From AP-15 sp963701815 (GTDB lineage: Bacteria > Pseudomonadota > Alphaproteobacteria > ATCC43930 > CGMCC-115725): DNA of 64,000 bases. Positions 48,749 through 58,148 of the stretch are shown here, piece after piece (the first letter of the stretch is position 1; every line of letters starts with the position of its first letter). The notes beneath the pieces were generated by a model. The model was not told the origin of the DNA. It ran no database searches and was given only the letters and a program-made list of their open reading frames with translations. The position numbers and the translations under genes are program-made. The stretch is taken from NCBI GenBank assembly GCA_963701815.1, contig CAVPBN010000007.1:62001-126000 (forward strand). Direction: 5' to 3'.

Positions 48749-51094
48749 CTAATGCACGCTCCCCAGTTTAAATGCCATGATTGCGTCGGCATGGTCCTTG
48801 AAGCCGGCGAAAATTCCACCCGACGCCACCACGAGCAGATACTGGGTCCCGTTTAGTTCGTAGGTGGCAGGGGGCGCGCTCCCCGCCGCCGGCATTTCAT
48901 ACTCCCATAATTGCGCTCCGGTGGCGGCATCGTAAGCTCTTACCTTCTTATCGATCGTACCCGTCGCAAAAATCAGCCCGCCCTTTGTCACGATGAGCCC
49001 GCCGTAATTAGGTTGGCCGGTGACCGGAATCCGCCTTTTCGTCAATTCTGAATACTCACCAAAAGGGACCTGCCACAAATTCCTTCCTGTATTTAGATTT
49101 ATAGCAGAAATTGTTCCCCATGGCGGTTTCGATCCTGGATAACCCTGGTCATCCAGCAGAAGTTGCCAATTGAAGGCGATCTGAAGAGATCTTCGATCAT
49201 CGCTGATATGGTCCGCCAGGCTGATATATCTGTTTATGATATTCATATCGTTTTGATCTATTTCCTTCATGTGGTCGAGGGCTGCATGTCTGTCGTGGAA
49301 TTGTTTCATCGTTTGGGGACCCAGACGCGCCGTGATGCCGACCAGCGACGGATACATTTTGTCCCCGGCGAATTCCGAATCGTAATAACCCTCCCGCTCG
49401 GCGCCGTGGCAGGCGCCGCATCTATCCTGGTACAATTTGTCTCCCGCTTCGTCGGTCTCCCGCACCGAGTTCGGCAATGCGTCGCGGTAGATCAGGCGAA
49501 TCACCCACGGGATCTGATTGGCGGGTACATATAGTATCCCGCTCGCCGGATCGACCGCCGCCCCCGGCCATTCAGCGCCTCCGTGGAGGCCGAATGTTGC
49601 CGTCGTCCGCCCAATCGCCGGCGGAGCAAAAAATCCGAATTGGGCGCCGTGCAATTTGCGTTCGATCGTAGCCCGTGCGGTTTCACTGAGGGCTGTGATG
49701 TCGGCAGGTTCAAAGACCTGTTTTATGAACGGTTGCGGAATTTCAACACTCGGTTGGTATGGCCAGGTTCGTTCGCCAGGGACTGTCGACACGGGCGCTC
49801 TGAGTAATTTGAAGTCGAATATTGGTTTACCGTTGTCCCGATCGAGCAACAGCGTATTGCCGATTTTGGTGACGGCAGCGACCGCATCTATTTTCTTGCC
49901 GTATCTTTGTATGGTAACCAAAATCGGCGCCGAAGGGACATCGAAATCCCAGAGATCGTGCGCTACTTCCTGAAACGACCAGTTTATTTTCCCGGTTACC
50001 GAGTCGATGCACACTATGCTGTTTGAATATTCGTCGCGTCCGGGACGCGGCGGTCCATAGAGGGTCGGCCGCGCATTGCCGGTACCGACGTATATTTTTG
50101 ACCTTACGCTGTCCACCGAGAACCCGCCCCAGGGAGCGCCGCCGCCCAGCCTGAATTCGGAGGGTCCCGACGGTGGGACGGATTCGGGTTTAAGTAACGG
50201 CGTCGTCCATAATGGCTTGCCGGATATGACGTTATAAGCCTCGACCGAGGGAGCCGTGGTCGCTATGATCAGACGGTCGCCATCGACGGCCGGTGCTACC
50301 AGCGACGCGGCCGTCCCGACACGCCCCCCATTTCCAAAATCCCGTATGAATTTTCCGGTGGTCGGATCGACCGCATAGACGCCGTATGTAGACGGAATGA
50401 ATAATCTCGGAGAAGAATTGGCATTTCCCGCCCACCACAGCAGGCCGCGTCTCGCCGGCCCATAAATACTGGTTCGCCAATTCTCAGTTCCGGCGACAGC
50501 ATTGATTGAAACGAGATATTCTGCCGGAGTGGTAACAAATATCCTTCCTTCGGCAATTGTGGGGTTGGCTTCGACATTTTCAAGCCATGTTCCTTCGCCC
50601 GAGTGATAGGTCCATGCCGGAATGAGGTTCCTTACGTTTGATGGGTTAATCTGCGATAATCCGGAATATTTATTCGACTCCACGTTAGCATTGCCTCTGT
50701 GCCAGGTATCGAACGCATCTCGTTGATTTTCCTGGCGAATCGCTCCGAGTTCAGCTTGCTTTATGCCGGGAAGTACTTTAAATTCATCTAACGCTGCTCG
50801 CGTATTTGGGTCTTCGATCGGCCAAAAAGTCTTACTGTCAAATATGGAGTAGGGTATTTTGTTTATATCGATCGGGTATGGAATTGGCACACCTTCACGG
50901 AGTTTATCAAGTAAAAATGAGCCGCTCGGGCTTTGTCGCAATTTATCAACCAAAAATGAAGCGATCGGATTTTGACGTATCTTTACATGGTAATATTCTT
51001 TATTGTTAACCACCAGCATGTATAGGCCGGAAATCCCAATTCCGAAAAATAGAACCGCTGCAAGCGTAATTTTGCACCACAGGATGAACTTCAT
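48749..51094 (-). CDS. PQQ-dependent quinoprotein dehydrogenase with embedded cytochrome c
   Basis: This 781-residue protein starts with one membrane anchor (LAAVLFFGIGISGLYMLVV, about residues 11-29), a short linker with a repeated SFLxDKLR, then a PQQ beta-propeller (tryptophan-docking repeats such as VGTGNARPTLYG, VCIDSVTGKINWSFQ and RAYDAATGAQLWEYEMPAAG). A CGACHGAEREGYYD heme c motif is inserted near residues 565-578. Such proteins oxidise sugars or alcohols in the periplasm and pass electrons to the quinone or cytochrome chain. It is lower in GC than the flanks. Confidence 0.85.
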   Translation of the reverse strand: MKFILWCKITLAAVLFFGIGISGLYMLVVNNKEYYHVKIRQNPIASFLVDKLRQSPSGSFLLDKLREGVPIPYPIDINKIPYSIFDSKTFWPIEDPNTRAALDEFKVLPGIKQAELGAIRQENQRDAFDTWHRGNANVESNKYSGLSQINPSNVRNLIPAWTYHSGEGTWLENVEANPTIAEGRIFVTTPAEYLVSINAVAGTENWRTSIYGPARRGLLWWAGNANSSPRLFIPSTYGVYAVDPTTGKFIRDFGNGGRVGTAASLVAPAVDGDRLIIATTAPSVEAYNVISGKPLWTTPLLKPESVPPSGPSEFRLGGGAPWGGFSVDSVRSKIYVGTGNARPTLYGPPRPGRDEYSNSIVCIDSVTGKINWSFQEVAHDLWDFDVPSAPILVTIQRYGKKIDAVAAVTKIGNTLLLDRDNGKPIFDFKLLRAPVSTVPGERTWPYQPSVEIPQPFIKQVFEPADITALSETARATIERKLHGAQFGFFAPPAIGRTTATFGLHGGAEWPGAAVDPASGILYVPANQIPWVIRLIYRDALPNSVRETDEAGDKLYQDRCGACHGAEREGYYDSEFAGDKMYPSLVGITARLGPQTMKQFHDRHAALDHMKEIDQNDMNIINRYISLADHISDDRRSLQIAFNWQLLLDDQGYPGSKPPWGTISAINLNTGRNLWQVPFGEYSELTKRRIPVTGQPNYGGLIVTKGGLIFATGTIDKKVRAYDAATGAQLWEYEMPAAGSAPPATYELNGTQYLLVVASGGIFAGFKDHADAIMAFKLGSVH

Positions 51095-51732
51095 AAAGCA
51101 TGTTCTTACAGGTAACCAGCACCAAGGCGCCGACAGTTCTGTGTTATCGGTCGTCCGGCAGTATCATATACCGCTTACGATATCCTTAAGTTACTCAACA
51201 GATCCAGATCAGAATCGCTGCCGACCTCGGCAACTAACTGGAGTTAACCCCGTTAGTCCGGAGGTGCGACGGGTTGGGACAGATGTATCCCGGGGTGAGC
51301 CGGAGTCGAGCCGGGGATGCGGGTGCACGGGGCCTCACGGCAGCGAATGCGTCGCGCGGATCGCGCCGAAGTGCTCCTCAGGCGCAGTGGAGCATCATGT
51401 CGCGGATCGTCTCGCCGGAGATGCCGGCGGTTGTCGTCACCCAGCCGATGAGCTCGCGGTCATGCGCAATCGTGCCGGGCGAAAGACGGGGCGCGCCGCC
51501 GTCGCCGGTCCAGCAAGGTGCACTTCGAGCGGTCGAGCACCGGCGGATATTGGGGCGCAGCGTTGCCGCCTGGCCGTCATGTTCAGGGGCGCGAGCGATC
51601 CGCCGGTACCGGCAGCAAGCCGTGCCCCTGCGCAGGCCGAGGGCGGCTGCGCGTCGGCGAGGCGGGGTGTGGCACGATTTTATGCCGGCTGGTTCGTTAA
51701 CCGAATGGCGGGGCGCGGACGAAAGGAGATTT
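51095..51732. other. Intergenic region, no intact gene recognised
   Basis: About 640 bases separate the dehydrogenase start from the lipoprotein stop. The only protein-like sequence I see is a minus-strand piece ending at 51378, PGTIAHDRELIGWVTTTAGI then SGETIRDMMLHCA, which looks like a protein C-terminus without an identifiable beginning. Nothing else is recognised. Confidence 0.45.
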
Positions 51733-52272
51733 CTATCCCGGCGGAGGGGATGGCTGGCCGCGGTTCGGCGGGCGCTGGTGGGCCGCTCGCCAGGCGCGCA
51801 ATTGCTCTTGGCTCACGACACCGGCATGGTTTACGTCGATTTGGTCGAACGTCGCACCTGCCCGCTGCGCCGCGCGCTGCGGGTCGCGATTCCGTTTTTC
51901 GGCCCCCTGCACCGCGCGCTGGATATACTGGTCTCGACTGATGCCGCCCTGTTGCGGCGCTGACCCGCCCTGCGGCGGTCCGCCCTGCGGATATTGCTGA
52001 TACTGGCCTTGCGGATACCCGCCCTGCGGATACGGGCCCCCCTGCGGCGGCCCCCTGCGGATAGCCCCCTGCGGATATGCCCCCTGCGGATATGCCCCCT
52101 GCGGATACGCCCCAGGCGGCGGCGCGCCGGGCGGCCCCGCTTGCGGGTAGCCGTATGCCGGCGGGTAGGGATAGGTATATCCGGTAACGGGATCGTAATA
52201 GCATCCGGACAACAGCCCGGCGCCCGCCAGCATCACCAGCACAGCCCGCCAGTTTCGACGACATCCCATCAC
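51733..52272 (-). CDS. Repeat-rich lipoprotein with an EF-hand-like tail
   Basis: This 179-residue protein has a lipobox (VLVMLAGAGLLSGC, lipid on Cys23) and then a low-complexity region of Tyr-Pro-Gln-Gly repeats (GAYPQG repeated, later PYPQGGYPQGQYQQYPQGG), coded by near-identical DNA units of CCCTGCGGATA. The C-terminal part (TFDQIDVNHAGVVSQEQLRAWRAAH) looks like a calcium-binding EF-hand helix-loop-helix. The repeats suggest slippage-prone length variation. Function is unknown. Confidence 0.75.
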   Translation of the reverse strand: MMGCRRNWRAVLVMLAGAGLLSGCYYDPVTGYTYPYPPAYGYPQAGPPGAPPPGAYPQGAYPQGAYPQGAIRRGPPQGGPYPQGGYPQGQYQQYPQGGPPQGGSAPQQGGISRDQYIQRAVQGAEKRNRDPQRAAQRAGATFDQIDVNHAGVVSQEQLRAWRAAHQRPPNRGQPSPPPG

Positions 52273-52550
52273 TTCGACCTCATCCTCGTAAGATATCAGC
52301 GGCGGTATCGATGTGCTCCGCGGCGATATGCTGCCCCGATGTTTGCACGCGACGGCTTCGGTTTCCGAAAGCCGTCGAAAATCGCGCTCGCTTCGTCGTC
52401 CACCGATGCCGATGTCGATTGTAGGCGACCCGCTCCTTCGCTATCCCTGTCCTCGGCAATATCTGCCGTCATGGCTCCGACATCGCGCTTCACAACGCAG
52501 CAGCGAAATACTAGGATAACGGGTTTGCCCGATCATTACAGCGGTCCGTC

Positions 52551-53757
52551 ATGCCCTTTCTCGCCGATCGTCTCGCCCGCGTCAAACCCTCGCCGACCAT
52601 GGCGATCACCGCGCTTGCCACCGAGTTGAAGGCGGCCGGGCGCGATATCATCAGCCTGTCGGTCGGGGAGCCCGATTTCGATACGCCTTCGAACATCCAG
52701 GAGGCGGCGATCGCGGCGATGCGGCGCGGCGAGACGCGCTACACCGTGTTCGACGGGCGGATCGAGCTGAAGCGCGCGGTCTGCGACAAATTCAAGCGCG
52801 AGAACGGGCTCGATTACGAGCCCTCGCAGATCACCATCAGCTCCGGCGGCAAGCAGGTGCTGTACAACGCGCTGGTCGCCACGATCAACCCCGGCGACGA
52901 GGTCGCGATCCCGGCGCCGTTCTGGGTCTCCTACCCGGAAATGGTATTGCTGTGCGACGGCACCCCGGTTCCGGTGCCCTGTCCGCAGAACAACGGTTTC
53001 AAACTGCGTCCCGAGGACCTCGACGCGGCGATCACGCCGCGTACCAAATGGCTGATCCTGAACTCGCCGTCGAACCCGACGGGTGCGGCCTATACCGAGG
53101 CTGATCTGCGCGCGGTGGCCGAGGTGCTGCTGCGCCATCCGCAGGTCTGGGTGATGACCGACGACATGTACGAACACCTCGTCTACGACGATTTCGCGTT
53201 CAGGACGATCGCCCAGGTCGAGCCGCGCCCTTTACGAGCGCACCTTGACCGTCAACGGCGTGTCCAAGGCCTATTGCATGACCGGCTGGCGCATCGGCTA
53301 CGGCGGCGGCCCCAAACCGCTGATCAAGGCGATGGGCGCGATCCAGTCGAATTCGACCGCGAACCCGTGCTCGATCAGCCAGGCCGCGGCGATCGAGGCC
53401 TTGAACGGGCCGCAGGATTTCATCCCGGTGCACAATCGCAGCTTCAAGGAGCGACGCGATCTGGTCGTCGATCTGCTGAACCGGGTCCCCGGTCTGTTCT
53501 GTCCGCTGCCGGAGGGGGCGTTTTACGTCTACCCCTCCTGCGCCGGGCTGATCGGCAAGCGGACGCCCGAGGGCGAGACGATCGCCGACGACGAGGATTT
53601 CGTGCGCTATCTGCTGGCCGAAACCGGCGTCGCGGTCGTGCATGGCGAGGCGTTTGGTCTGTCGCCGCATTTCCGCGTTTCCTATGCGACCTCGCCCGAA
53701 ATTCTGCGCGAGGCCTGCGCCCGGATCGACCAGGCCTGCCGCGCATTGAGCGACTAG
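52551..53757 (+). CDS. Aspartate/aromatic aminotransferase family, one frameshift
   Basis: This PLP aminotransferase (fold type I, aspartate aminotransferase-like) begins MPFLADRLARVKPSPTMAITALATEL. SLSVGEPDFDTPSNIQ and ILNSPSNPTGAAYTE are present. Frame breaks at about 53229 (CGCGCCCTTTAC); removing one C joins QVEPR to LYERTLTVNGVSKAYCMTGWRIGY, which carries the PLP lysine and arginine. Repaired length is about 401 residues. Likely product is AspC/AatA, substrate not certain. Confidence 0.9.
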
Positions 53758-53917
53758 GCTCGCAGACTGCCGGGCGGCATCGCCTGCCGCACCGCCCCGT
53801 GTGAGATTTCAATTGCGTTACGGTCGCCGGGCGGGCCAGATTTGCGGATGAACGGGCGCCGCCGGGACGCGACTCGCGGCCCGCGGCGACCGCCCGCCAA
53901 GATGGTTGGAGGCGCTC

Positions 53918-55948
53918 ATGGCGAATACGACCGCGGCCCCGCGTTGTGCCGCTCTGATCGGCCCCTATCTCTCGGGCAAGACCAGCCTGCTCGAAGCCTT
54001 GCTGTTTGCCGCCGGCGGCACCACCCGCCGCGGCAGCGTGCGCGACGGCAACGCGGTCGGCGATCATGCGCCGGAGGCGCGGGCGCGGCAGATGTCGACC
54101 GAGCTCAACGTCGCCAATGCAACCTTTCTCGGCGATCCGTGGACGATCCTCGATTGCCCCGGCTCGGTCGAGCTCGCCTACGAGGCGCAGGGTGCGATGC
54201 TGGCGGCCGACGTCGCCGTGGTCGTCGTCGAGCCCGAGGTCGAGCGGGCGTTGACGATCAGCCCGCTGCTGCGCTTCCTCGAGCAGCACCATGTCCCGCA
54301 CATGATCTTCATCAACAAGATGGACACCGCCAATGCGCGGGTGCGCGATGTATTGGCGGCGCTGCAATCGGTGTCGCAGCAGCCGCTGGTATTGCGCCAG
54401 GTGCCGCTGCGCGGGGCCGATTCGGAAGTCACCGGCTATGTCGATCTGGTCAGCGAGCGCGCCTATCGCTATCGGCCGGGCCAGGCCTCCGATCTGATCC
54501 AGCTGCCCGACGATTTCTGGGAACAGGAGCGCGCGACGCGGACCGGCCTCGTCGAGAAGCTCGCCGATTTCGACGATGCGCTGCTCGAGCAATTGCTCGA
54601 GGAGGTCGAGCCGCCCAAGGAGGAGATCTACCGGCATCTGACGCGGACGATGAGCCAGGCCCAGATCGTGCCGGTCTTTCTCGGCGCGGCGCTGGCCGAT
54701 TACGGCGTGCGCCGGTTGTGGAAGGCGTTGCGGCACGAGACGCCGTCGCCGCAGGAAACCGCGGCGCGGCTGGGCGTCGCCGCCGAAGGCGAGCCGCTGG
54801 CTCAGGTGATCAAGACCTACCACCTGCCGCATACCGGCAAATTGTCGCTGGCCCGCATCTGGCGCGGCGCCGTCAGCGAGGGGATGGTGCTGAACGGCAC
54901 CCGCGTCGCCGGGGTGCTGCGGTTGACCGGTGCGCAGCACGAGAAGGTCGCGACGGCGCAGCAGGGCGAAGTGGTCGGGCTGACCCGGATGGAGGACGTC
55001 GCCACCGGCGCCGTGCTGACCCCGTCGGGCAAGGCCGGTCCGCTGGCCCGCCCGGAGCGGCCGCAGCCGGTCTTCGGCCTGGCGATCACCGCCGAAAAAC
55101 GCGCCGACGACGTCAAGCTGACCGGCGCCATCGGCAAGCTGGTCGAGGAAGACCCGACCTTCGAACTCGAGCAGAACGCCGATACGCAGGAGATGGTGCT
55201 GTGGGGGCAGGGCGACATCCACCTGCAGATCGCGATGGACCGTCTGCGCAACCGGCACAACCTCGCGGTCGCCGGCCGGCCGGCGGCGGTGCCGTACAAG
55301 GAGACGATCCGCGGCGGCGCGCAGCAGCATTCCCGCTTCAAGCGGCAGAGCGGGGGGCACGGGCAGTTCGCCGATGTGACGATCGAGGTCAAGGCGATGC
55401 CGCGCGGTTCGGGCTATACCTATACCGACAGCGTCGTCGGCGGGGCGATCCCTCGCAACTACATCCCGGCGGTCGAGGAGGGGGTGACCGAAGCGCTGCG
55501 TCACGGTCCGCTCGGCTTTCCGGTCGTCGATCTGTCGGTCAATCTGATCACCGGCCAGTTTCACGCCGTCGACAGCTCGGACCAGGCGTTCAAGACCGCC
55601 GGTCGGCAGGCGGTCCAGGAGGCCCTGCCGAAATGCGAGCCGATGCTGCTCGAGCCGATCGATCAGGTTGAAATTTCGGTGCCGAACGCGTTCACCGCGC
55701 GGGTGCAGCGGCTGGTATCGGGCCGGCGCGGCCAGATCCTCGGCTACGACGCCAAGCCGGACTGGCCCGGCTGGGACATGGTCAGCGCCCATATGCCGCA
55801 AAACGAACTGCACGATCTGATCGTCGAGCTGCGATCGCTGACCCTGGGCGTCGGCAGCTTTGAGCATCGCTTCGACCATATGCAGGAACTGAGCGGCCGG
55901 CCGGCCGAGAAGGTCCTCGCCGCGCGCAGCGCCGAAGCGGCGCAATAG
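53918..55948 (+). CDS. EF-G-like translational GTPase lacking catalytic His
   Basis: This 676-residue translational GTPase is related to EF-G but divergent. ATG 53918 follows GGAGG; an upstream TTG would add 4 residues. GTP motifs are G1 GPYLSGKTS, G3 DCPGSVELAY, G4 NKMD. Where EF-G and EF-Tu have DTPGH, this protein has DCPGS, so the GTPase-activating histidine is replaced by serine. Domains III-V (AEKRADDVKLTGAIGKL, KETIRGGAQQHSRFKRQSGGHGQFADV, and the C-terminal MVSAHMPQNELHDLIVELRSLT) are intact. Likely a specialised paralogue, not the housekeeping FusA. Confidence 0.88.
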   Translation: MANTTAAPRCAALIGPYLSGKTSLLEALLFAAGGTTRRGSVRDGNAVGDHAPEARARQMSTELNVANATFLGDPWTILDCPGSVELAYEAQGAMLAADVAVVVVEPEVERALTISPLLRFLEQHHVPHMIFINKMDTANARVRDVLAALQSVSQQPLVLRQVPLRGADSEVTGYVDLVSERAYRYRPGQASDLIQLPDDFWEQERATRTGLVEKLADFDDALLEQLLEEVEPPKEEIYRHLTRTMSQAQIVPVFLGAALADYGVRRLWKALRHETPSPQETAARLGVAAEGEPLAQVIKTYHLPHTGKLSLARIWRGAVSEGMVLNGTRVAGVLRLTGAQHEKVATAQQGEVVGLTRMEDVATGAVLTPSGKAGPLARPERPQPVFGLAITAEKRADDVKLTGAIGKLVEEDPTFELEQNADTQEMVLWGQGDIHLQIAMDRLRNRHNLAVAGRPAAVPYKETIRGGAQQHSRFKRQSGGHGQFADVTIEVKAMPRGSGYTYTDSVVGGAIPRNYIPAVEEGVTEALRHGPLGFPVVDLSVNLITGQFHAVDSSDQAFKTAGRQAVQEALPKCEPMLLEPIDQVEISVPNAFTARVQRLVSGRRGQILGYDAKPDWPGWDMVSAHMPQNELHDLIVELRSLTLGVGSFEHRFDHMQELSGRPAEKVLAARSAEAAQ

Positions 55949-56065
55949 CCGGGGCCGATCGTCGCGACCCGACGTTACTCGCGAAACCGTGACTTGGCGG
56001 CGGGTGCCGACGCTCCAAATTCAGGGCGTCACCCGGAGAGGGCGACGGAATGTCGAGGTGCGGCG

Positions 56066-57041
56066 ATGCTGATCAGGCGCAAGCGGGGATGGGAGCTGCG
56101 CGACAGCGCGGCGACGCCCGAAGCGGCATATTTCGGGCGCCGGGTATTGCTCAAGACGATGGCGGTCGGGTCGATGTTGGCCCCTGGGCTCGCTGCCGCG
56201 CTGGCGACGACGCCCGGCGCCGCTGCCGAAGCCGATCCCTCGGCCGGCCTCTACCCGGTCAAGCGCAACCCGCGCTATACGCTCGACCGGCCGGTCACCG
56301 ATCCCAAATATTCCGAGATACTACAATAATTTCTACGAATTCGGCACCGACAAAACGATCGCCGACGACGCCCAGGCCCTCAAAATCCGGCCCTGGACGA
56401 TCAAGATCGACGGCCTGGTCGAAAAGGAGATGACGGTCGGCATCGACGATCTGCTGAAAAAGATGCCGCTCGAAGAGCGGCTCTACCGTCACCGCTGCGT
56501 CGAAGCATGGTCGATGTCGGTGCCGTGGAGCGGTTTCGCGATGGCCGCGCTGATCGATTTCGCCAAGCCGCTCGGCTCGGCGAAATATGTGCGGATGGAG
56601 ACTTTTCTCGACCCGGCGACGGCGCCGGGGCAGAAGCAGTTCTGGTATCCCTGGCCCTATGTCGAGGGGGTCACGATGGCCGAAGCCCGGAACGAACTCG
56701 CCTTTTTTGTTACCGGCATGTACGGCAAGCCGGTCCCCAAACAGGACGGCGCGCCGCTGCGGCTCGCCTTGCCGTGGAAATACGGCTTCAAATCGATCAA
56801 ATCGATCGCCCATATCGCCTTCACCGACAAGCGGCCGGTGTCGTATTGGGAGACCGTGGGGGCCGACGAATACGGCTTTTGGGCGAACGTCAATCCAGAG
56901 GTGCCGCATCCGCGTTGGAGCCAGGCGACCGAGCGGGTGCTCGGCACGGATGAACGGGTGCCGACGCTCAAATGGAACGGCTACGGCGATTACGTCGCCC
57001 ATCTCTATGACGGGCTGCCGGGCGAGAAGCTGTTTGTTTGA
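56066..57041 (+). CDS. msrP: Periplasmic methionine sulfoxide reductase catalytic subunit, one frameshift
   Basis: This Mo-molybdopterin protein (YedY/MsrP) repairs oxidised methionines in periplasmic proteins. ATG 56066 gives MLIRRKRGWELRDSAATPE. A signal region FGRRVLLKTMAVGSMLAPGLAAALA carries a twin-arginine-like start. At about 56318 (GAGATACTAC, extra A) the frame breaks; repair joins KYSE to YYNNFYEFGTDKT. The Mo-binding cysteine lies in YRHRCVEAWSMSVPW. Repaired length is about 324 residues. I see no msrQ partner beside it. Confidence 0.9.
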
Positions 57042-57168
57042 GGACGGCCGCCTCGATCCTCGGCGGCGACGGATTGCGGTTCCATGACGCTGCGCGAAAT
57101 TTTTTATTGCCAAAGACGATCATGTTTTGTTCTACTCTCTGCGGCCAACCAAACCAGGGAGACCCGTC

Positions 57169-57651
57169 ATGAGAAAATCGATGCTCGCCACCGCTGCCGC
57201 CGCGCTGCTGGCGGCGGGTTTATGGCACCTGCCGGCGGCATCCTTGCGGGCGGCGGAGCCGACCGCACAACCGGCGCCCGCGCCGTCCGCGCTCGCGCGT
57301 ACGGCGGCGCAATCGCCGGCTTCGGAACCGATCACCTTCGACGCGTATCGCGAGTTCCGCCTGCGCTATATTGCGCAGCGCCAGGCGCGGCTGGCGCGCG
57401 AATTGGCGGCGCCGAACCTGTCGCCCGACGACAAGGCGCGGCTGGCACGGATCAAAGCCTATTATGACGATCTGGCCACGGCGCCCGCCGCCCAGCGCGA
57501 CAAGCTGTTCCGCGCGCGCTTCGACCAGATCGACACCAATCGCGACGGCAAGCTCGACAATGCCGAGCGCGCCGCGTGGCGCGCCAAGCAGCGGGCCTAT
57601 TATTCGCAGCCGGCCGCCGACCGCGCAGCATCGAAAGGCGATCCGCAGTAA
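57169..57651 (+). CDS. Secreted EF-hand domain protein
   Basis: This 160-residue protein has a signal peptide (MRKSMLATAAAALLAAGLWHLPAAS, about residues 1-25), then a helical region and a single canonical EF-hand loop, FDQIDTNRDGKLDNAERAAW (about 126-145), with calcium ligands at Asp, Asn, Asp and Glu. ATG 57169 follows AGGGAG. It lies 127 bases after msrP; function is unknown. Confidence 0.8.
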   Translation: MRKSMLATAAAALLAAGLWHLPAASLRAAEPTAQPAPAPSALARTAAQSPASEPITFDAYREFRLRYIAQRQARLARELAAPNLSPDDKARLARIKAYYDDLATAPAAQRDKLFRARFDQIDTNRDGKLDNAERAAWRAKQRAYYSQPAADRAASKGDPQ

Positions 57652-57800
57652 TCGCCGCCCATATCGTTTGTTGCGGGCCCGACCGGCGCTGCCCGGCGCC
57701 GGGCGCGCGGAAATCTGGCGGTTGCCGGCGACGCCGTGCTAGGTTCGGCAACGGGCGAAACCGCCCGGTCACATGATCGGTCACATAAAAGGAGAAAACC

Positions 57801-58115
57801 ATGGCGCAATCGCAACCGTCCCCGGCCCGCGACCAGGTCCGTCATGTCGTGCCAAAGCTGATCGACCTCAGCGAAAAGGTGTTGTTCGGCGATGTCTGGG
57901 AGCGCCCGGAACTGTCCAAGCGCGACCGCAGCCTGATCACCTGCGCAACGTTGATCGCGCTCGGCCGCGAAAAGCAGCTCGTCGGTCACCTGCAGCGGGC
58001 GCTGGACAACGGCGTCACCAAAGCCGAAATCGGCGAGATCATCACCCACCTCGCCTTTTACGCCGGCTGGCCGGCGGCGATGACCGCGGCGCTCGTGGCC
58101 AAAGACGTCCTGTAG
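57801..58115 (+). CDS. Carboxymuconolactone decarboxylase family protein
   Basis: This 104-residue protein of the CMD/AhpD superfamily starts MAQSQPSPARDQVRHVVPKLIDLSEKVLFGDVW, with AGGAGA before ATG. The alpha-helical core SLITCATLIALGREKQLVGHLQRALDNGVTKAEIGEIITHLAFYAGWPAAMTAA is typical. The redox CxxC of AhpD is absent, favouring a CMD-like or unassigned role. Confidence 0.85.
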   Translation: MAQSQPSPARDQVRHVVPKLIDLSEKVLFGDVWERPELSKRDRSLITCATLIALGREKQLVGHLQRALDNGVTKAEIGEIITHLAFYAGWPAAMTAALVAKDVL

Positions 58116-58148
58116 CAGCATAAACCCCACGACGCGCGGGAGGGCGGG

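Noticed and set aside
52273..52550. Small forward frames upstream of the aminotransferase
   Set aside because: They lack ribosome sites and have no protein-like composition; the stretch is treated as intergenic.
53444..55945. 833-residue minus-strand frame opposite the EF-G-like gene
   Set aside because: Mirror of third-position GC in the forward gene; no domain, and the forward gene is well supported.
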